Shown piece by piece: positions 7,211 through 16,366 of a stretch of 64,000 nt of DNA (its first letter is position 1; the number at the start of each line of letters is the position of its first letter). Position numbers and translations under genes: made by a program. The DNA comes from JBEBVQ01 sp964527735 (GTDB taxonomy: Bacteria > Bacteroidota > Bacteroidia > Chitinophagales > Chitinophagaceae). The stretch lies in contig CAZGPG010000008.1 of assembly GCA_964527735.1 (NCBI GenBank), positions 62,001 to 126,000 on the forward strand, read 5' to 3'. The notes beneath the pieces were generated by a model. The model worked only from the letters and a program-made list of their open reading frames with translations, did not search any database and was not told the DNA's origin.

Positions 7211-9331
7211 CTATTCGGCAGATGCTCCCGCACGCTTATGGAATTGCCAGGCGATGCCCACGTACCAATTGCGGGGCGGGGTAGTAGGATCGAAAGGAGT
7301 TGCGGCAGAGAAGATATTGTTCATACCTGTTTCTGCACTGAAGTGAGGGAAGAATTTCCTTACAGAAATATTCCATAAGGTGTAACCGTCGGCATACTCT
7401 CCGTCATCATCCAGTATAGAATTGCCGTTCATATCGGCGCCGGTGCCAAAACGCGCACGGTATATGCCGCGCATCGAAATATCGAAGTCGTACTTTTTAT
7501 TGTCGTACATCAGCTTCACATTACCGGTATGCCGGGAGCGGTTATAAAGCCCTCCATAATTTTCCGGCAGTACCCTGGCATCCATATTCGTTTCGGGGTC
7601 GCGGTAGTAAATCTTGCCTTCATTTATTTTTTCCCAGACTTCCATGTCTTTGGCATCCAGGTATTGGTAACCGGCAGAAATGGCCAGGTTGAAAGGGAAA
7701 CAATAATCGGCCTGGACTTCAATACCCTGCGTCCGTACTTTATGCCGGTTGAAGTAAGTGAAAATATTTCCCTGATTGGTCTTGATGGCAACAGTATTAA
7801 AATCGATCAGATCGGTGATGTTATTCCGGAAGAAATTCACGTTGATCACCGTTTTCTTTGCCGGGCTGAGCCGGAAGCCCGCATTATAGGCAAGGGAGCT
7901 TTCCGCTTTGATCTCACCAATGGTTGAAGGGTCTATCAGCATTGTCTGGATCTGCCCTTCTGCCTGCAACTTCCGGATGGCATCCTCTGCCACGCGGGTG
8001 CCGAAGACGCTGTAACCTGCTATGGGGTTTGTAAAGTTCAGCAGCAATTGCTCGAATGTCGGGGCTTTATATCCACCCGCTACACTTGCCTGTATGGATA
8101 TGATTTTATGTATCTTCCATCCGGCGGCCAGCTTGGGGCTGAGCCGGTCGGCATATTGATTATGTTTGTCGTAGCGGAATCCGGCAACCACATTCACGGC
8201 ATCAAGAGGCCTCCATTGATGCTGCCCGAACACATACATCTGGTTGAATGCATTCCGGGATTCATAACGGGTGGCATCTACGGTCTCCACTACATTACCG
8301 GCGCCCACGGTGCTCAGATGCCGTTTGCTGAATGTGTGGTCGTACTGCAGCTCTGTACGGTTGAAGAGTTGGTTGAAATAACTGTCGTCATATACTCCGC
8401 CGTCATCTTCGTAATTATATTGTGTACGGGTCGAGAAAGTTGTGACATGATTGCGCACCTGTAATTTTTTACCCGGTCTGATCGTCCAGTGGAGGGTAGG
8501 CGTGAAGCTAAAATCCTGCCGGTTGGTCTTTTCGCGGATCATCCGGTCATGTGTTTCTATGGTGACCAGCTTGCGGTTTTTCTGGTCTTCGGTGTAATAG
8601 CGGGTATTTACTACCAACTCCGTGGAAGGTGTGAAACGGTATGAAATTCTGCCATTAGCTGTATATCCTGCAAACGGTGCAATTGTTTTGGTGATATTAC
8701 TGGCAGCATTTTCGGCAAAATACCCATCGCTGCTCAGACGGTTGACGAAGAGATACCAGCCCAGTTTTTTCTCTTGTTTTCCGGCTTCGGCGGTTACGTC
8801 CCAGGTGTTGAATTTCCGGAATCGCGTACGTACGGAGCCGGTGTATTTGCTGGTGCCTTTCTTTGTAATGATGTTGATCACACCGCCCATGGCTTCGCTG
8901 CCAAACAGCGACGATGAAGGGCCCTTTACAACTTCGATACGTTCGATGTTGCCAACGACCATTCTTGTAAGGTCGAGATTGCCTTTGGTACGTCCTACGA
9001 TCGGCTCTCCGTCTACCAGGATCAGAATATAATCCGTGCTCAATCCCTGCATCTGTATACCGGAACCATGATCCTGTATTACCTGGAGCCCCGTTTGTTC
9101 GGCCAGCACTTCATTCAGCCGGAGTGCGCCGATGCGCTCGACTGATTTTCCTTTGATGACCGAAACCGGTACCGGCACGTCATCTATACGACGTGTGGTG
9201 CGCGTGGCAGATACGACAACGTCTTCCAGTTCCTTTTGCAGGGAGTCAGGTGCAGAGGACTGCGCAGCAAGTCTGGCAGTACCGGTGAGCAGCGTTATTC
9301 CATACAAAAGGACAAACATTCTTATGTTCAT
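7211..9331 (-). CDS. TonB-dependent outer-membrane receptor (HmuR-like)
   Basis: 706 residues. The signal peptide ends near residue 23 (RLAAQ). A TonB-box-like segment (ELEDVVVSATRT, about 34-45) is followed by the plug domain (about 48-160; ILVDGEPIVGRTKGNLDL and SSLFGSEAMGGVINIITKKG). The rest is the beta barrel to a C-terminal WQFHKRAGASAE. No carboxypeptidase-like N-terminal domain or SusD partner is present, which fits a metal/haem receptor rather than a glycan SusC. The adjacent HmuY gene points to haem or a related porphyrin. The C-terminal TonB-receptor motif ends in WQF, with a short extra tail. The first gene of its unit; a TAATTTTG -7 motif lies upstream. Confidence 0.92.
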   Translation of the reverse strand: MNIRMFVLLYGITLLTGTARLAAQSSAPDSLQKELEDVVVSATRTTRRIDDVPVPVSVIKGKSVERIGALRLNEVLAEQTGLQVIQDHGSGIQMQGLSTDYILILVDGEPIVGRTKGNLDLTRMVVGNIERIEVVKGPSSSLFGSEAMGGVINIITKKGTSKYTGSVRTRFRKFNTWDVTAEAGKQEKKLGWYLFVNRLSSDGYFAENAASNITKTIAPFAGYTANGRISYRFTPSTELVVNTRYYTEDQKNRKLVTIETHDRMIREKTNRQDFSFTPTLHWTIRPGKKLQVRNHVTTFSTRTQYNYEDDGGVYDDSYFNQLFNRTELQYDHTFSKRHLSTVGAGNVVETVDATRYESRNAFNQMYVFGQHQWRPLDAVNVVAGFRYDKHNQYADRLSPKLAAGWKIHKIISIQASVAGGYKAPTFEQLLLNFTNPIAGYSVFGTRVAEDAIRKLQAEGQIQTMLIDPSTIGEIKAESSLAYNAGFRLSPAKKTVINVNFFRNNITDLIDFNTVAIKTNQGNIFTYFNRHKVRTQGIEVQADYCFPFNLAISAGYQYLDAKDMEVWEKINEGKIYYRDPETNMDARVLPENYGGLYNRSRHTGNVKLMYDNKKYDFDISMRGIYRARFGTGADMNGNSILDDDGEYADGYTLWNISVRKFFPHFSAETGMNNIFSAATPFDPTTPPRNWYVGIAWQFHKRAGASAE

Positions 9332-9869
9332 ACAGCTTAGTTATTATTTGTCAATTTTGACACAAGAAACATTCTGCCGGGTGGCTTATTTATTTGATAG
9401 ACAGATGATTAACGGAAGTGCAAAATTAGAAAGACGGGACATGTCATGCCTTCATAATCAGGAATAATTATGTCATCTGTTTGTCATTTACCTGAAGGGC
9501 ATGGACGGGAAACCGGACATTACAATTCCGGGATAAAGAATGAAATTCAATTCATTGTGTACTGTCAATGTGCTTGCAAAGACAGGTGGTATTTATAAAA
9601 GCGGGAAAAATGCTGTCCTGAATGCGCTGGCACTACACCCGGAAAAGCACAAAAGCAAAGGGAGCAGGAGGATCTTCATCACAGATCTTTTATACACCTG
9701 GAGCCCGCCGGTATCCGGTTCGGGCTGTTTGTCTTTGCTGCAGGACGAAAGCATCCACATCATAAGTGTGGATATGGGATCAGCATCTTTCCGGACCATG
9801 TCGGGAGACAGGTATGTATGAGGTTGTATTTCATTCCGGGTACATCGTTTTTACGTAAAGCTGCCTGTA
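9332..9869. other. Intergenic region with a receptor -7 motif; no supported gene
   Basis: On the minus strand TAATTTTG at 9421-9428 fits the Bacteroidota -7 consensus and could start the receptor transcript; an 8-base palindrome GACATGTC lies at 9438-9445. The rest (9450-9869) has short open frames on both strands. One minus-strand frame (9593-9799) contains lipoprotein-like patches (SSCSKDKQPEPD), which may be a remnant, but length and composition do not support a gene. Confidence 0.4.
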
Positions 9870-10610
9870 TCAATCCAGTCTTACCATGGCGCATCCGCCT
9901 TTCGTGATGGTAAATCCTCCGCTCCAGGTGTAACGATCGGGGGAATTTTCTTCACCGCAGGATGCGTTAAAACGATAAGTGCCCGGAGGCAGTGTAAAAT
10001 TGGCACATCCGGAAGCCCCGCATTCGGGAGGGCCTGAATAGTAAGAGGTGATGGTGCCGCTGCCCTGGTTGCCACCGCTGAGGGTCACCCTGATAGGACC
10101 ACATCCCTGGTCCCGGCTGGTCCAAATTGTTGCATTGCCTGTATTGGAGCCACCATCGCTACCGCCACTATTGCCCCCTCCACTACCGGACCTGTACCAT
10201 GTTGTGCCGGCCCATGTAAGCTCATTTCCTTTTACGGAATAGGGTTTGGAGCCATCATTATCGGGTTTCGGCCTTGGTTGCCCACAGATAGACATGGATG
10301 TATAGTCTAAGGTGAGCTTCCCGTTGCTGGTTTCCCAGGTGAAATTGGTTATCGAACCTTCAGGACAGGTCCCGCTGCCGCTGACATCCGTATAGTGCAG
10401 GATACCTGTGTGGTTGGACTTGAAGTTGACATCCGTCCCGCCGCTTTGGGTAATCCAGTGACCAATGATAGAATTAGCGCCGCCTGATGAAGAACCTCCG
10501 GAATTACCACTGCCTGAATTTTTAGGCTCGGTGTCATCCTTTTCACAGGACATCCAGCAACTGGCAGCCAGTATAAGGATCAGCGAGTTTAAAAAACATT
10601 TTGTATGCAT
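9870..10610 (-). CDS. Secreted two-domain lipoprotein, function unknown
   Basis: 246 residues. The lipoprotein signal ends at C22 (CWMSCEKDD). A Gly/Ser/Asn linker (about 32-47) leads to a lipocalin-like beta domain (about 48-143: IIGHWITQSGG, NGKLTLDYTSMSICGQP). A second Gly/Ser-rich linker (about 143-158) leads to a C-terminal beta domain (about 160-246) with several cysteines (CGP, PECGASGCANF, SCGEE, GGCAMV). The cysteines suggest disulphides. It is divergent from the 7TM histidine kinase, with a 153-base shared upstream region, which suggests the kinase may control it. No specific family function is recognised. Confidence 0.75.
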   Translation of the reverse strand: MHTKCFLNSLILILAASCWMSCEKDDTEPKNSGSGNSGGSSSGGANSIIGHWITQSGGTDVNFKSNHTGILHYTDVSGSGTCPEGSITNFTWETSNGKLTLDYTSMSICGQPRPKPDNDGSKPYSVKGNELTWAGTTWYRSGSGGGNSGGSDGGSNTGNATIWTSRDQGCGPIRVTLSGGNQGSGTITSYYSGPPECGASGCANFTLPPGTYRFNASCGEENSPDRYTWSGGFTITKGGCAMVRLD

Positions 10611-10763
10611 ATTTACATCTGTCTAATTAATGTCAGGATATATTATAAGTATAATTTACTGCAAAAGAATTGAAGATGCGGGCGGTCTGCAATACCTACT
10701 TTCAGGTATTTCTGTTTACAGTATATTTAATGCAACTTTGTCTCTGATACCATCCTACCGCAG

Positions 10764-12662
10764 ATGCCGGCCACCCTGTCCCGATATATCATTTCTATTA
10801 TATTCCTGATTGCCTGGTCCGGTTCTCTGAAGGCGGCGGAAGATTTGGGCGCACAGCGAGGGGGAGCGGACACTTTTTATGTGCAGGGGGCCAACGACAT
10901 GCCGCTGTCAGCGTATGCGTCATACTGGGTAGATTCTGGAGGAAAGGCCGATGTATGGCAGGCGGAGCGGGCATTCCGAAACGGATATTACAGACGCTGG
11001 GGACCGGATGCAAGATTGCATGCCGGCTATTGTCCCTACCCATTATGGATCCGCATGACTGTACGGCATACCGGCCGGGAACGCCAGACTTACTGGTGGA
11101 GCTTTTACACTCATGCCGACAGCATCTGGATATTCAGGAAAAATGCCCCGGCAGACTGGGTCGCTACCGATACACTTTCGCACCACATACCGGCCGCATT
11201 GCGTAAAATACCGGCTCGCTTTCAGGCATCACAGGTAAGCATGGCGCCGGATGAGACTGCAGCGCTCATGGCACGCACTATTAATAAACGACGTACGATT
11301 CATACATTCACGGATTTCACTACACCGGTGAGCAATCTGCTGTGGGAAAAGGACTTCTACTGGACTACCGGTGTATTTATAGGCTGCTTCCTGGTGATAG
11401 CCATTGTAAGCCTGGGGGCGGGCGTATTTGCGCGGGCGCGGATATTCATGCTGTTTGGTCTTTACATATTGCTGGTAGCGGGCATATTGATAAGTGAGGA
11501 ACTGCTCGGGCCGCTGCTGCCGCCGGTTATTTTCTCTCTTTTCAATCGGTTACACCCACTGCCACTCCTGATTATCGCCCAAGGAATGCATTTCCGGATG
11601 ATACGGTATGTCTTCACGACAGCACAGTATCCACGCTGGCTGGGTACGCTGGATCGTATCAACCTGGCAGGCACTGTCACCGGCGTGGTGCTGCTCTTCC
11701 TGTATGTCATATTCCGTGATGGTTTGCACTACGGTCAGCCGGTCTATCTCGCAGTATGGAAGCTGAGCCTGCTGCTGATTGTTTTTATGAACGCCTGTAT
11801 GGTAGCTGCTGTGCTGCTGTCCCTGAAGCGAACTGTACGGATAACCCTGGGCATCCTTGCCGGTGTCATGTTGCTGTATTTTAACCCGGCAGGTTATTAT
11901 CTGAATTATGCAGGGGTATGGGCTTATTACCCGATCACCTATCCAGGTTATTTTTACTGGGGGCTTATTCTTGAATGTACAGCTCTCGGGTGTTTTATAG
12001 CCTGGCGTTACAGGAAAATGATACAGGAAAATACACAACTGCGCAAAGCCCGGCAGATGCAGGAATCCGGTATGCGCCTGCATCTCCTGGAGATGCAGGA
12101 CCGGCAGCGGCAGGAAATAGCACGGGACCTGCATGACGACCTCGGCGCCACCCTGAGCGCGATCAGGTTGGTCATGACCAACAGCTACAGGGAGGATGCA
12201 CACCTTATCTCCATGATCACAAAAGCGAATGAAGATCTCAGACATTATCTCTCAAATCTTACGGGCAGCGGGCTGACAGATAACAGCCTGATACACACCA
12301 TTCAGAAAAAGGTACAGGGGCTGAACCGGCTGGGCCAGGTGCAGTTTTCCTTCATCCCTGCCGGTACGGAAGAGTCTGTTCCGCTCCCGGTTGCCCTTGA
12401 AGTATCGTATATCATCAATGAGCTGATGTCCAATATTCTTAAACATGCGGAAGCCTCGGAGGCTGTCATACAACTGGTGATAGAGGGTGCGAAGCTCCTG
12501 TTGATCACGGAGGACAACGGGCGGGGATATGAAACATCGGGGCAGCATCTTTCGGGTATGGGGCTTGATAATATCCTGCACAGGACTAAAAGCCTCGGCG
12601 GTACCATGCACGTTTCAAGTAATAGCCACGGCACCACAACTATCATACAGATCCCCTTCTGA
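10764..12662 (+). CDS. 7TMR-DISM sensor histidine kinase (HisKA_3 / NarL-partner type)
   Basis: 632 residues. A signal peptide (about 1-24) is followed by an extracytoplasmic 7TMR-DISM-like beta domain (about 35-185, with WIRMTVRHTGRERQTYWW). Seven membrane helices (about 195-415) lead to a coiled coil, then the HisKA_3 dimerisation helix with the phosphorylated histidine at H457 (IARDLHDDLGATLSAIRLVM), and an HATPase domain (NELMSNILKHAEA, EDNGRGY, GMGLDNI). The partner response regulator starts 3 bases later. The DISM sensor usually binds small ligands or carbohydrate-like molecules, but the signal is unknown. A CAACTTTG near 10731 resembles a -7 box. Confidence 0.9.
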   Translation: MPATLSRYIISIIFLIAWSGSLKAAEDLGAQRGGADTFYVQGANDMPLSAYASYWVDSGGKADVWQAERAFRNGYYRRWGPDARLHAGYCPYPLWIRMTVRHTGRERQTYWWSFYTHADSIWIFRKNAPADWVATDTLSHHIPAALRKIPARFQASQVSMAPDETAALMARTINKRRTIHTFTDFTTPVSNLLWEKDFYWTTGVFIGCFLVIAIVSLGAGVFARARIFMLFGLYILLVAGILISEELLGPLLPPVIFSLFNRLHPLPLLIIAQGMHFRMIRYVFTTAQYPRWLGTLDRINLAGTVTGVVLLFLYVIFRDGLHYGQPVYLAVWKLSLLLIVFMNACMVAAVLLSLKRTVRITLGILAGVMLLYFNPAGYYLNYAGVWAYYPITYPGYFYWGLILECTALGCFIAWRYRKMIQENTQLRKARQMQESGMRLHLLEMQDRQRQEIARDLHDDLGATLSAIRLVMTNSYREDAHLISMITKANEDLRHYLSNLTGSGLTDNSLIHTIQKKVQGLNRLGQVQFSFIPAGTEESVPLPVALEVSYIINELMSNILKHAEASEAVIQLVIEGAKLLLITEDNGRGYETSGQHLSGMGLDNILHRTKSLGGTMHVSSNSHGTTTIIQIPF

Positions 12663-12665
12663 ATT

Positions 12666-13319
12666 ATGGAGCAAAGACAGCAATACAATATCATCATTGC
12701 AGACGACCATCAATTGTTCATTGACGGGCTGCTGCGTATCCTTGAAGATGAACCCGCACTGAAGGTAATGGATGTCTGCAACAATGGCAGAAAGCTGATT
12801 CAGCTTATCAACCGGGAGCAGCCCGATCTGGTTATGCTCGATATCCAGATGCCGGGTATAAACGGGTTGGAGGTATGCAGGATGATCAGGGAAAAAATGC
12901 CCGATATCCGCATTGTCTTTCTCTCAATGTTCGATACGGCACAGATCATTGAAGAAAGCAGGGATGCCGGGGCCAACGGATTTGTATCCAAAACCACGGA
13001 TGCCGGATTGTTGAAAAGTACCCTTAAGGAAATACTGGATGGTAAAGATGTTTTCCTGCAAAGCCCTTCCGGGCACACCACAACGGATATCCCGGATTCC
13101 CCGTCCCTGCTGTTGCTGAGCAAACGTGAGAAAGAGATCATAGGACTGATCAGGCAGGGATATATTTCCCGTGCTATTGCTGCAGAACTTGCCATTAGTG
13201 AATATACCGTGGAGACCCACCGGAAGAATATCTTCAGAAAGCTGCAGATCAGTTCGGTAGCGGAACTGCTTGCTTTGATATTCGACCAGAGCCAGGAGCA
13301 GTCTGAAAACGCCGGATAA
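12666..13319 (+). CDS. LuxR/NarL-type response regulator
   Basis: 217 residues. The receiver domain (about 7-125) has the acidic pair in IIADDH and the phosphoacceptor D59 (VMLDIQMPG), with a lysine near 107 (VSKTTD). The LuxR-type helix-turn-helix (about 150-210) reads LSKREKEIIGLIRQGYISRA through SEYTVETHRKNIFRKLQI. It sits 3 bases after the 7TM kinase, so they form one operon and a cognate pair. It probably controls the divergent lipoprotein gene or its own operon; that part is inferred from position. Confidence 0.92.
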   Translation: MEQRQQYNIIIADDHQLFIDGLLRILEDEPALKVMDVCNNGRKLIQLINREQPDLVMLDIQMPGINGLEVCRMIREKMPDIRIVFLSMFDTAQIIEESRDAGANGFVSKTTDAGLLKSTLKEILDGKDVFLQSPSGHTTTDIPDSPSLLLLSKREKEIIGLIRQGYISRAIAAELAISEYTVETHRKNIFRKLQISSVAELLALIFDQSQEQSENAG

Positions 13320-13612
13320 ACTCCTGTTGGCATCGGACATGCGCAATCAGGAAAAATTGTATCATTCCAACATCAATAACCCCCGGTGAAGTATCACGAA
13401 CTTAGCCTTTGCCGGTCAGGCAATTACTGTTTTTTCTGCATGGCAGCGCCTTTTCAAAATCGGGAAAATAAACGGTATACTCCTGCGAAGCCGGGCTTTA
13501 TTTAAGCTTTTTAGCCGGCAATAATGTCTTACAACCGTCATTTTTCTGTTACTTTGCAGCGCATCAGCCCGGCGTATGGGCTGTCTTTTTTATAATACAA
13601 CGAACGTTATTT

Positions 13613-14161
13613 ATGGTAAGTACAGAACTCAGAGAAGCAACTAAAACAGCACATCTTGAACTTGAGCGTAAGGTGATCCAAAAACTTAAAGACATCCGCA
13701 GCAACAGCGATTATGCCGATCTGCTGTCTTATTTCTACGCCTATTTCAGCCGCCTGGAGCAGGCTATTGAACCGCATATTACCGGTGACATCCTGCCGGA
13801 TTATAAAGAACGCCGGAAGGCAGACCGTCTGAAAAACGACATGGCCGATCTGGGCAGCGCCGATACCCCCCTCCCGCAGACGGAAACACCGGTGATTACC
13901 AATCCGCTTGAAGCAATGGGCGCATTATATGTGATGGAAGGATCTGTAATGGGCGGCGGTATTATCATAAAGATGCTGGCCGAGAAAGGAGGCATCACAC
14001 AGGGCATTTCCTTTTTCTCCGGCTACGGCGAAGCCACACGCGAAAAATGGACTGAGTTTACAGCAATACTTGATAAACTGGCAACGACACCCGAAGAAAA
14101 GCAGGCGGTCATCAATGCCGCCAATCAGACATTCGAGCGCTTTTCGGCTTCGATGAATTAA
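13613..14161 (+). CDS. Haem oxygenase (biliverdin-forming)
   Basis: 182 residues, full length for bacterial haem oxygenases. The proximal haem ligand is H14 in LREATKTAHLELE. The distal-helix signature is ALYVMEGSVMGGGIIIKML (about 103-121). The enzyme opens haem to biliverdin, iron and CO. Two uses are common in bacteria: iron release from imported haem, or chromophore supply to a bacteriophytochrome. The HmuY/receptor locus 4-6 kb away favours haem use, but no phytochrome is visible in this window either way. The upstream region (13320-13612) carries only a weak TTACTTTG promoter-like motif. A 26-bp palindromic repeat follows the gene. Confidence 0.88.
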   Translation: MVSTELREATKTAHLELERKVIQKLKDIRSNSDYADLLSYFYAYFSRLEQAIEPHITGDILPDYKERRKADRLKNDMADLGSADTPLPQTETPVITNPLEAMGALYVMEGSVMGGGIIIKMLAEKGGITQGISFFSGYGEATREKWTEFTAILDKLATTPEEKQAVINAANQTFERFSASMN

Positions 14162-14180
14162 ACGGTATAATCTAATGGTT

Positions 14181-14244
14181 ATGGCTTCGGGCTGGCTCAG
14201 CAACCGACATTAAAAAGACGGTTGCTGAGCCAGCCCGAAGCCAT
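14181..14244. repeat. Palindromic repeat, 26-bp perfect arms, copy 1
   Basis: Arms at 14181-14206 and 14219-14244 are perfectly complementary, with a 12-base loop beginning ACATTAAAA. Arm 1 starts ATGGCTTCGGGCTGGCTCAG. The same loop and a closely related arm recur at 16270-16331. It can fold as a very stable hairpin after the haem oxygenase gene, without a T tract. Confidence 0.8.
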
Positions 14245-14390
14245 ATATTATATCTGGATATTACTTATTAGAAGAAATGACACCCTCAGTCTTTTCAGAC
14301 ACCCTTTTTCTTTAGCTTTTTTCAAAATCTGGGCATCAACACTGTTTTTCTATTACCTTTGAGAAGATAAAAGTCATCCCTCTGGACTCC

Positions 14391-15386
14391 ATGAAAAAGA
14401 ATATTGCGCTGCTGGCCGGTGGTTATTCCGGCGAGTATGTTATCTCGGTACAGACTGCCGATACGATAGAGAAAAACCTGGATAGCAGCCGCTTCAATGT
14501 ATATAAGATCATCGTGACACGCGAAGACTGGTGGCATGAAGATGATGCCGGCAGAAAAATATCTGTTGACAAGAATGATTTTTCGCTGAATACAGACAGT
14601 GAAAAGATCCTTTTTGACGCGGTATTTATAGCCATCCACGGAACGCCCGGTGAAGATGGACGCATGCAGGGATATTTCGATATGTTGCAGATACCCTACA
14701 CTTCCTGCAATGCCATTGTTTCGGCGCTTACGTTCAATAAAAGCTATTGCAATAAGGTAGTTAAGGATTTTCAGGTTGTGGATATTGCCAATTCCTATCA
14801 CCTCATCCGCGGAGAACAATATTCTGTAGGGAATATACTCGAGCATCTCCGGCTTCCGTTGTTTGTAAAGCCCAATGAAGGTGGCTCGAGCCTGGGGGTG
14901 AGCAAGGTGAAATCTGTAGAACACCTGCTGCCTGCCATCGAGAAAGCATTTGAGGTGGATAATCAGGTATTGATCGAAGAATATATCGAGGGGAGAGAAC
15001 TTACCATCGGGGTATACCGCGTGAACGGCCAGGTATATGTACTGCCGGCCACAGAGATCGTGAGCTCCAACGAGTTTTTTGATTATGAAGCCAAATACAC
15101 CAAAGGAGTAACCGACGAGATTACACCCGCACCGATCGACGAGCATACACGGGAGCTGCTGGAAACAAAAGCCATCCATATCTATCGTCATCTCAACTGC
15201 AGCGGCGTTGTGCGTATGGATTTTATTCTTCAAAAGAATACCAATAAGCTGTATTTTCTTGAGGTGAATACCATGCCCGGCCAAAGCGAAAACAGCATTG
15301 TGCCGCAACAGATAAGTGCAGCGGGGAAAACCCTCAAAGAGTTTTACAGCGCTTTACTGGAGGATTGTATGACAAACGACAATTAA
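14391..15386 (+). CDS. ddl: D-alanine--D-alanine ligase
   Basis: 331 residues, normal for Ddl. It makes the D-Ala-D-Ala dipeptide for peptidoglycan in the cytoplasm. The N-terminal part has IALLAGGYSGEYVIS and AIHGTPGEDGRMQGYFD (about 4-100). The ATP-grasp region has PLFVKPNEGGSSLGVSKV (about 155-172), VLIEEYIEGREL and the metal-binding FLEVNTMPGQSENS near 300. A TACCTTTG -7-like motif lies at 14354-14361. The PASTA protein follows at once, a common Bacteroidota pairing. The assignment is secure. Confidence 0.95.
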   Translation: MKKNIALLAGGYSGEYVISVQTADTIEKNLDSSRFNVYKIIVTREDWWHEDDAGRKISVDKNDFSLNTDSEKILFDAVFIAIHGTPGEDGRMQGYFDMLQIPYTSCNAIVSALTFNKSYCNKVVKDFQVVDIANSYHLIRGEQYSVGNILEHLRLPLFVKPNEGGSSLGVSKVKSVEHLLPAIEKAFEVDNQVLIEEYIEGRELTIGVYRVNGQVYVLPATEIVSSNEFFDYEAKYTKGVTDEITPAPIDEHTRELLETKAIHIYRHLNCSGVVRMDFILQKNTNKLYFLEVNTMPGQSENSIVPQQISAAGKTLKEFYSALLEDCMTNDN

Positions 15387-15399
15387 AACCTGATTGACA

Positions 15400-16227
15400 A
15401 TGGCCGGCTTGAAAAATAAATCTATATTTTTTCACTTGTTATTATTGGTAGCACTGTGCGTGGTATTATATTTCACCTTTTTTGCGAGCCTGGGCATACT
15501 CACCAATCATAATGAAGAGGTGAAAATTCCCAACCTGCTGGGAAAAGATCTGAAATCCGCGATTGCAGAAGTCGAACGCCAGGGATTTGAAATAACAGTC
15601 GACTCTGCTTACGAACCTGAGAAGCGCCCCTACGTTGTATTGACACAGCAGCCCGATACCTCCGCTATTGTTAAAACCGGTCGTATGATCTTTCTCACCG
15701 TCAACAAAGCGGAGCCACCGCTGACGGTGATGCCGAATCTGGTGGGGCTTTCATACCGCAGCGCATCCATGATGCTGAAAAGCAACCGCCTGTTGATCGG
15801 TGATACCACTTATAAACCGGATATTGCCAAAGGAGCGATTCTGGAACAGTTGGTACGTGGTGAAAAGATAACCGCCGGCGACCCCATTGCGCAAGGTACG
15901 CGTATAGACCTGGTGATCGGTGACGGTCTCGGCGAAACGGAATTAATGGTTCCCGACGTGATCGGCCAGACCTATCTCGAAGCCATGGCGGTAGTGGGCG
16001 CACTGAACCTGACGCCCAATCTTATCTTTGTCGGCAACATTACAGATTCATTCAGCGCTATGGTGTACGATCAGCAGCCAAAAGGTATGAATGAACTGAT
16101 GACGCATAACCGGATACATGAAGGAGATATTATTGACATTTTCATTAAACAGCACCCAACCATCGACGAGATGGAACACAATAGATTGCCCGTCGGTGGA
16201 GTTAATGATGATGAAGAGGGAATTTGA
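15400..16227 (+). CDS. PASTA-domain membrane protein
   Basis: 275 residues from the ATG at 15400 (MAGLKNKS), 13 bases after ddl; a TTG at 15394 is less likely. One N-terminal membrane segment (about 9-31) anchors three extracytoplasmic PASTA repeats (about 39-110, 112-180 and 185-255), each opening with a motif like KIPNLLGKDLKSA, VMPNLVGLSYRSA or MVPDVIGQTYLEA. PASTA domains in other bacteria bind muropeptides or peptidoglycan. Here no kinase domain is attached, as is usual for Bacteroidota. The position next to ddl supports a cell-wall role; the partner is unknown. The C-terminus is acidic. Confidence 0.9.
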   Translation: MAGLKNKSIFFHLLLLVALCVVLYFTFFASLGILTNHNEEVKIPNLLGKDLKSAIAEVERQGFEITVDSAYEPEKRPYVVLTQQPDTSAIVKTGRMIFLTVNKAEPPLTVMPNLVGLSYRSASMMLKSNRLLIGDTTYKPDIAKGAILEQLVRGEKITAGDPIAQGTRIDLVIGDGLGETELMVPDVIGQTYLEAMAVVGALNLTPNLIFVGNITDSFSAMVYDQQPKGMNELMTHNRIHEGDIIDIFIKQHPTIDEMEHNRLPVGGVNDDEEGI

Positions 16228-16269
16228 AAATTTGGAAATGAGTCAATTTGAAAATTAATACTTGGCTTC

Positions 16270-16331
16270 GTGGCTTCGACAGGCTCAGCCACCGACATTA
16301 AAAGTACGGTGGCTGAGCCTGTCGAAGCCAC
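16270..16331. repeat. Palindromic repeat, 25-bp perfect arms, copy 2
   Basis: Arms at 16270-16294 and 16307-16331 are perfectly complementary, with a 12-base loop beginning ACATTAAAA. The arm reads GTGGCTTCGACAGGCTCAGC and so on. It is clearly the same family as 14181-14244. It lies just before the T9SS cargo gene, so open reading through it is spurious. Confidence 0.8.
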
Positions 16332-16366
16332 TACCAATAACAACAAATTTTGAAATCAACACATAT

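Noticed and set aside
9540..9821. Open frames on both strands in the gap before the two-domain lipoprotein
   Set aside because: Plus- and minus-strand frames overlap each other, and have no family features. The minus frame has lipoprotein-like patches but no coherent length.
14322..15308. Long minus-strand open frame of about 328 codons opposite ddl
   Set aside because: It is antisense to the complete ddl gene, and its translation shows no domain; a shadow frame.
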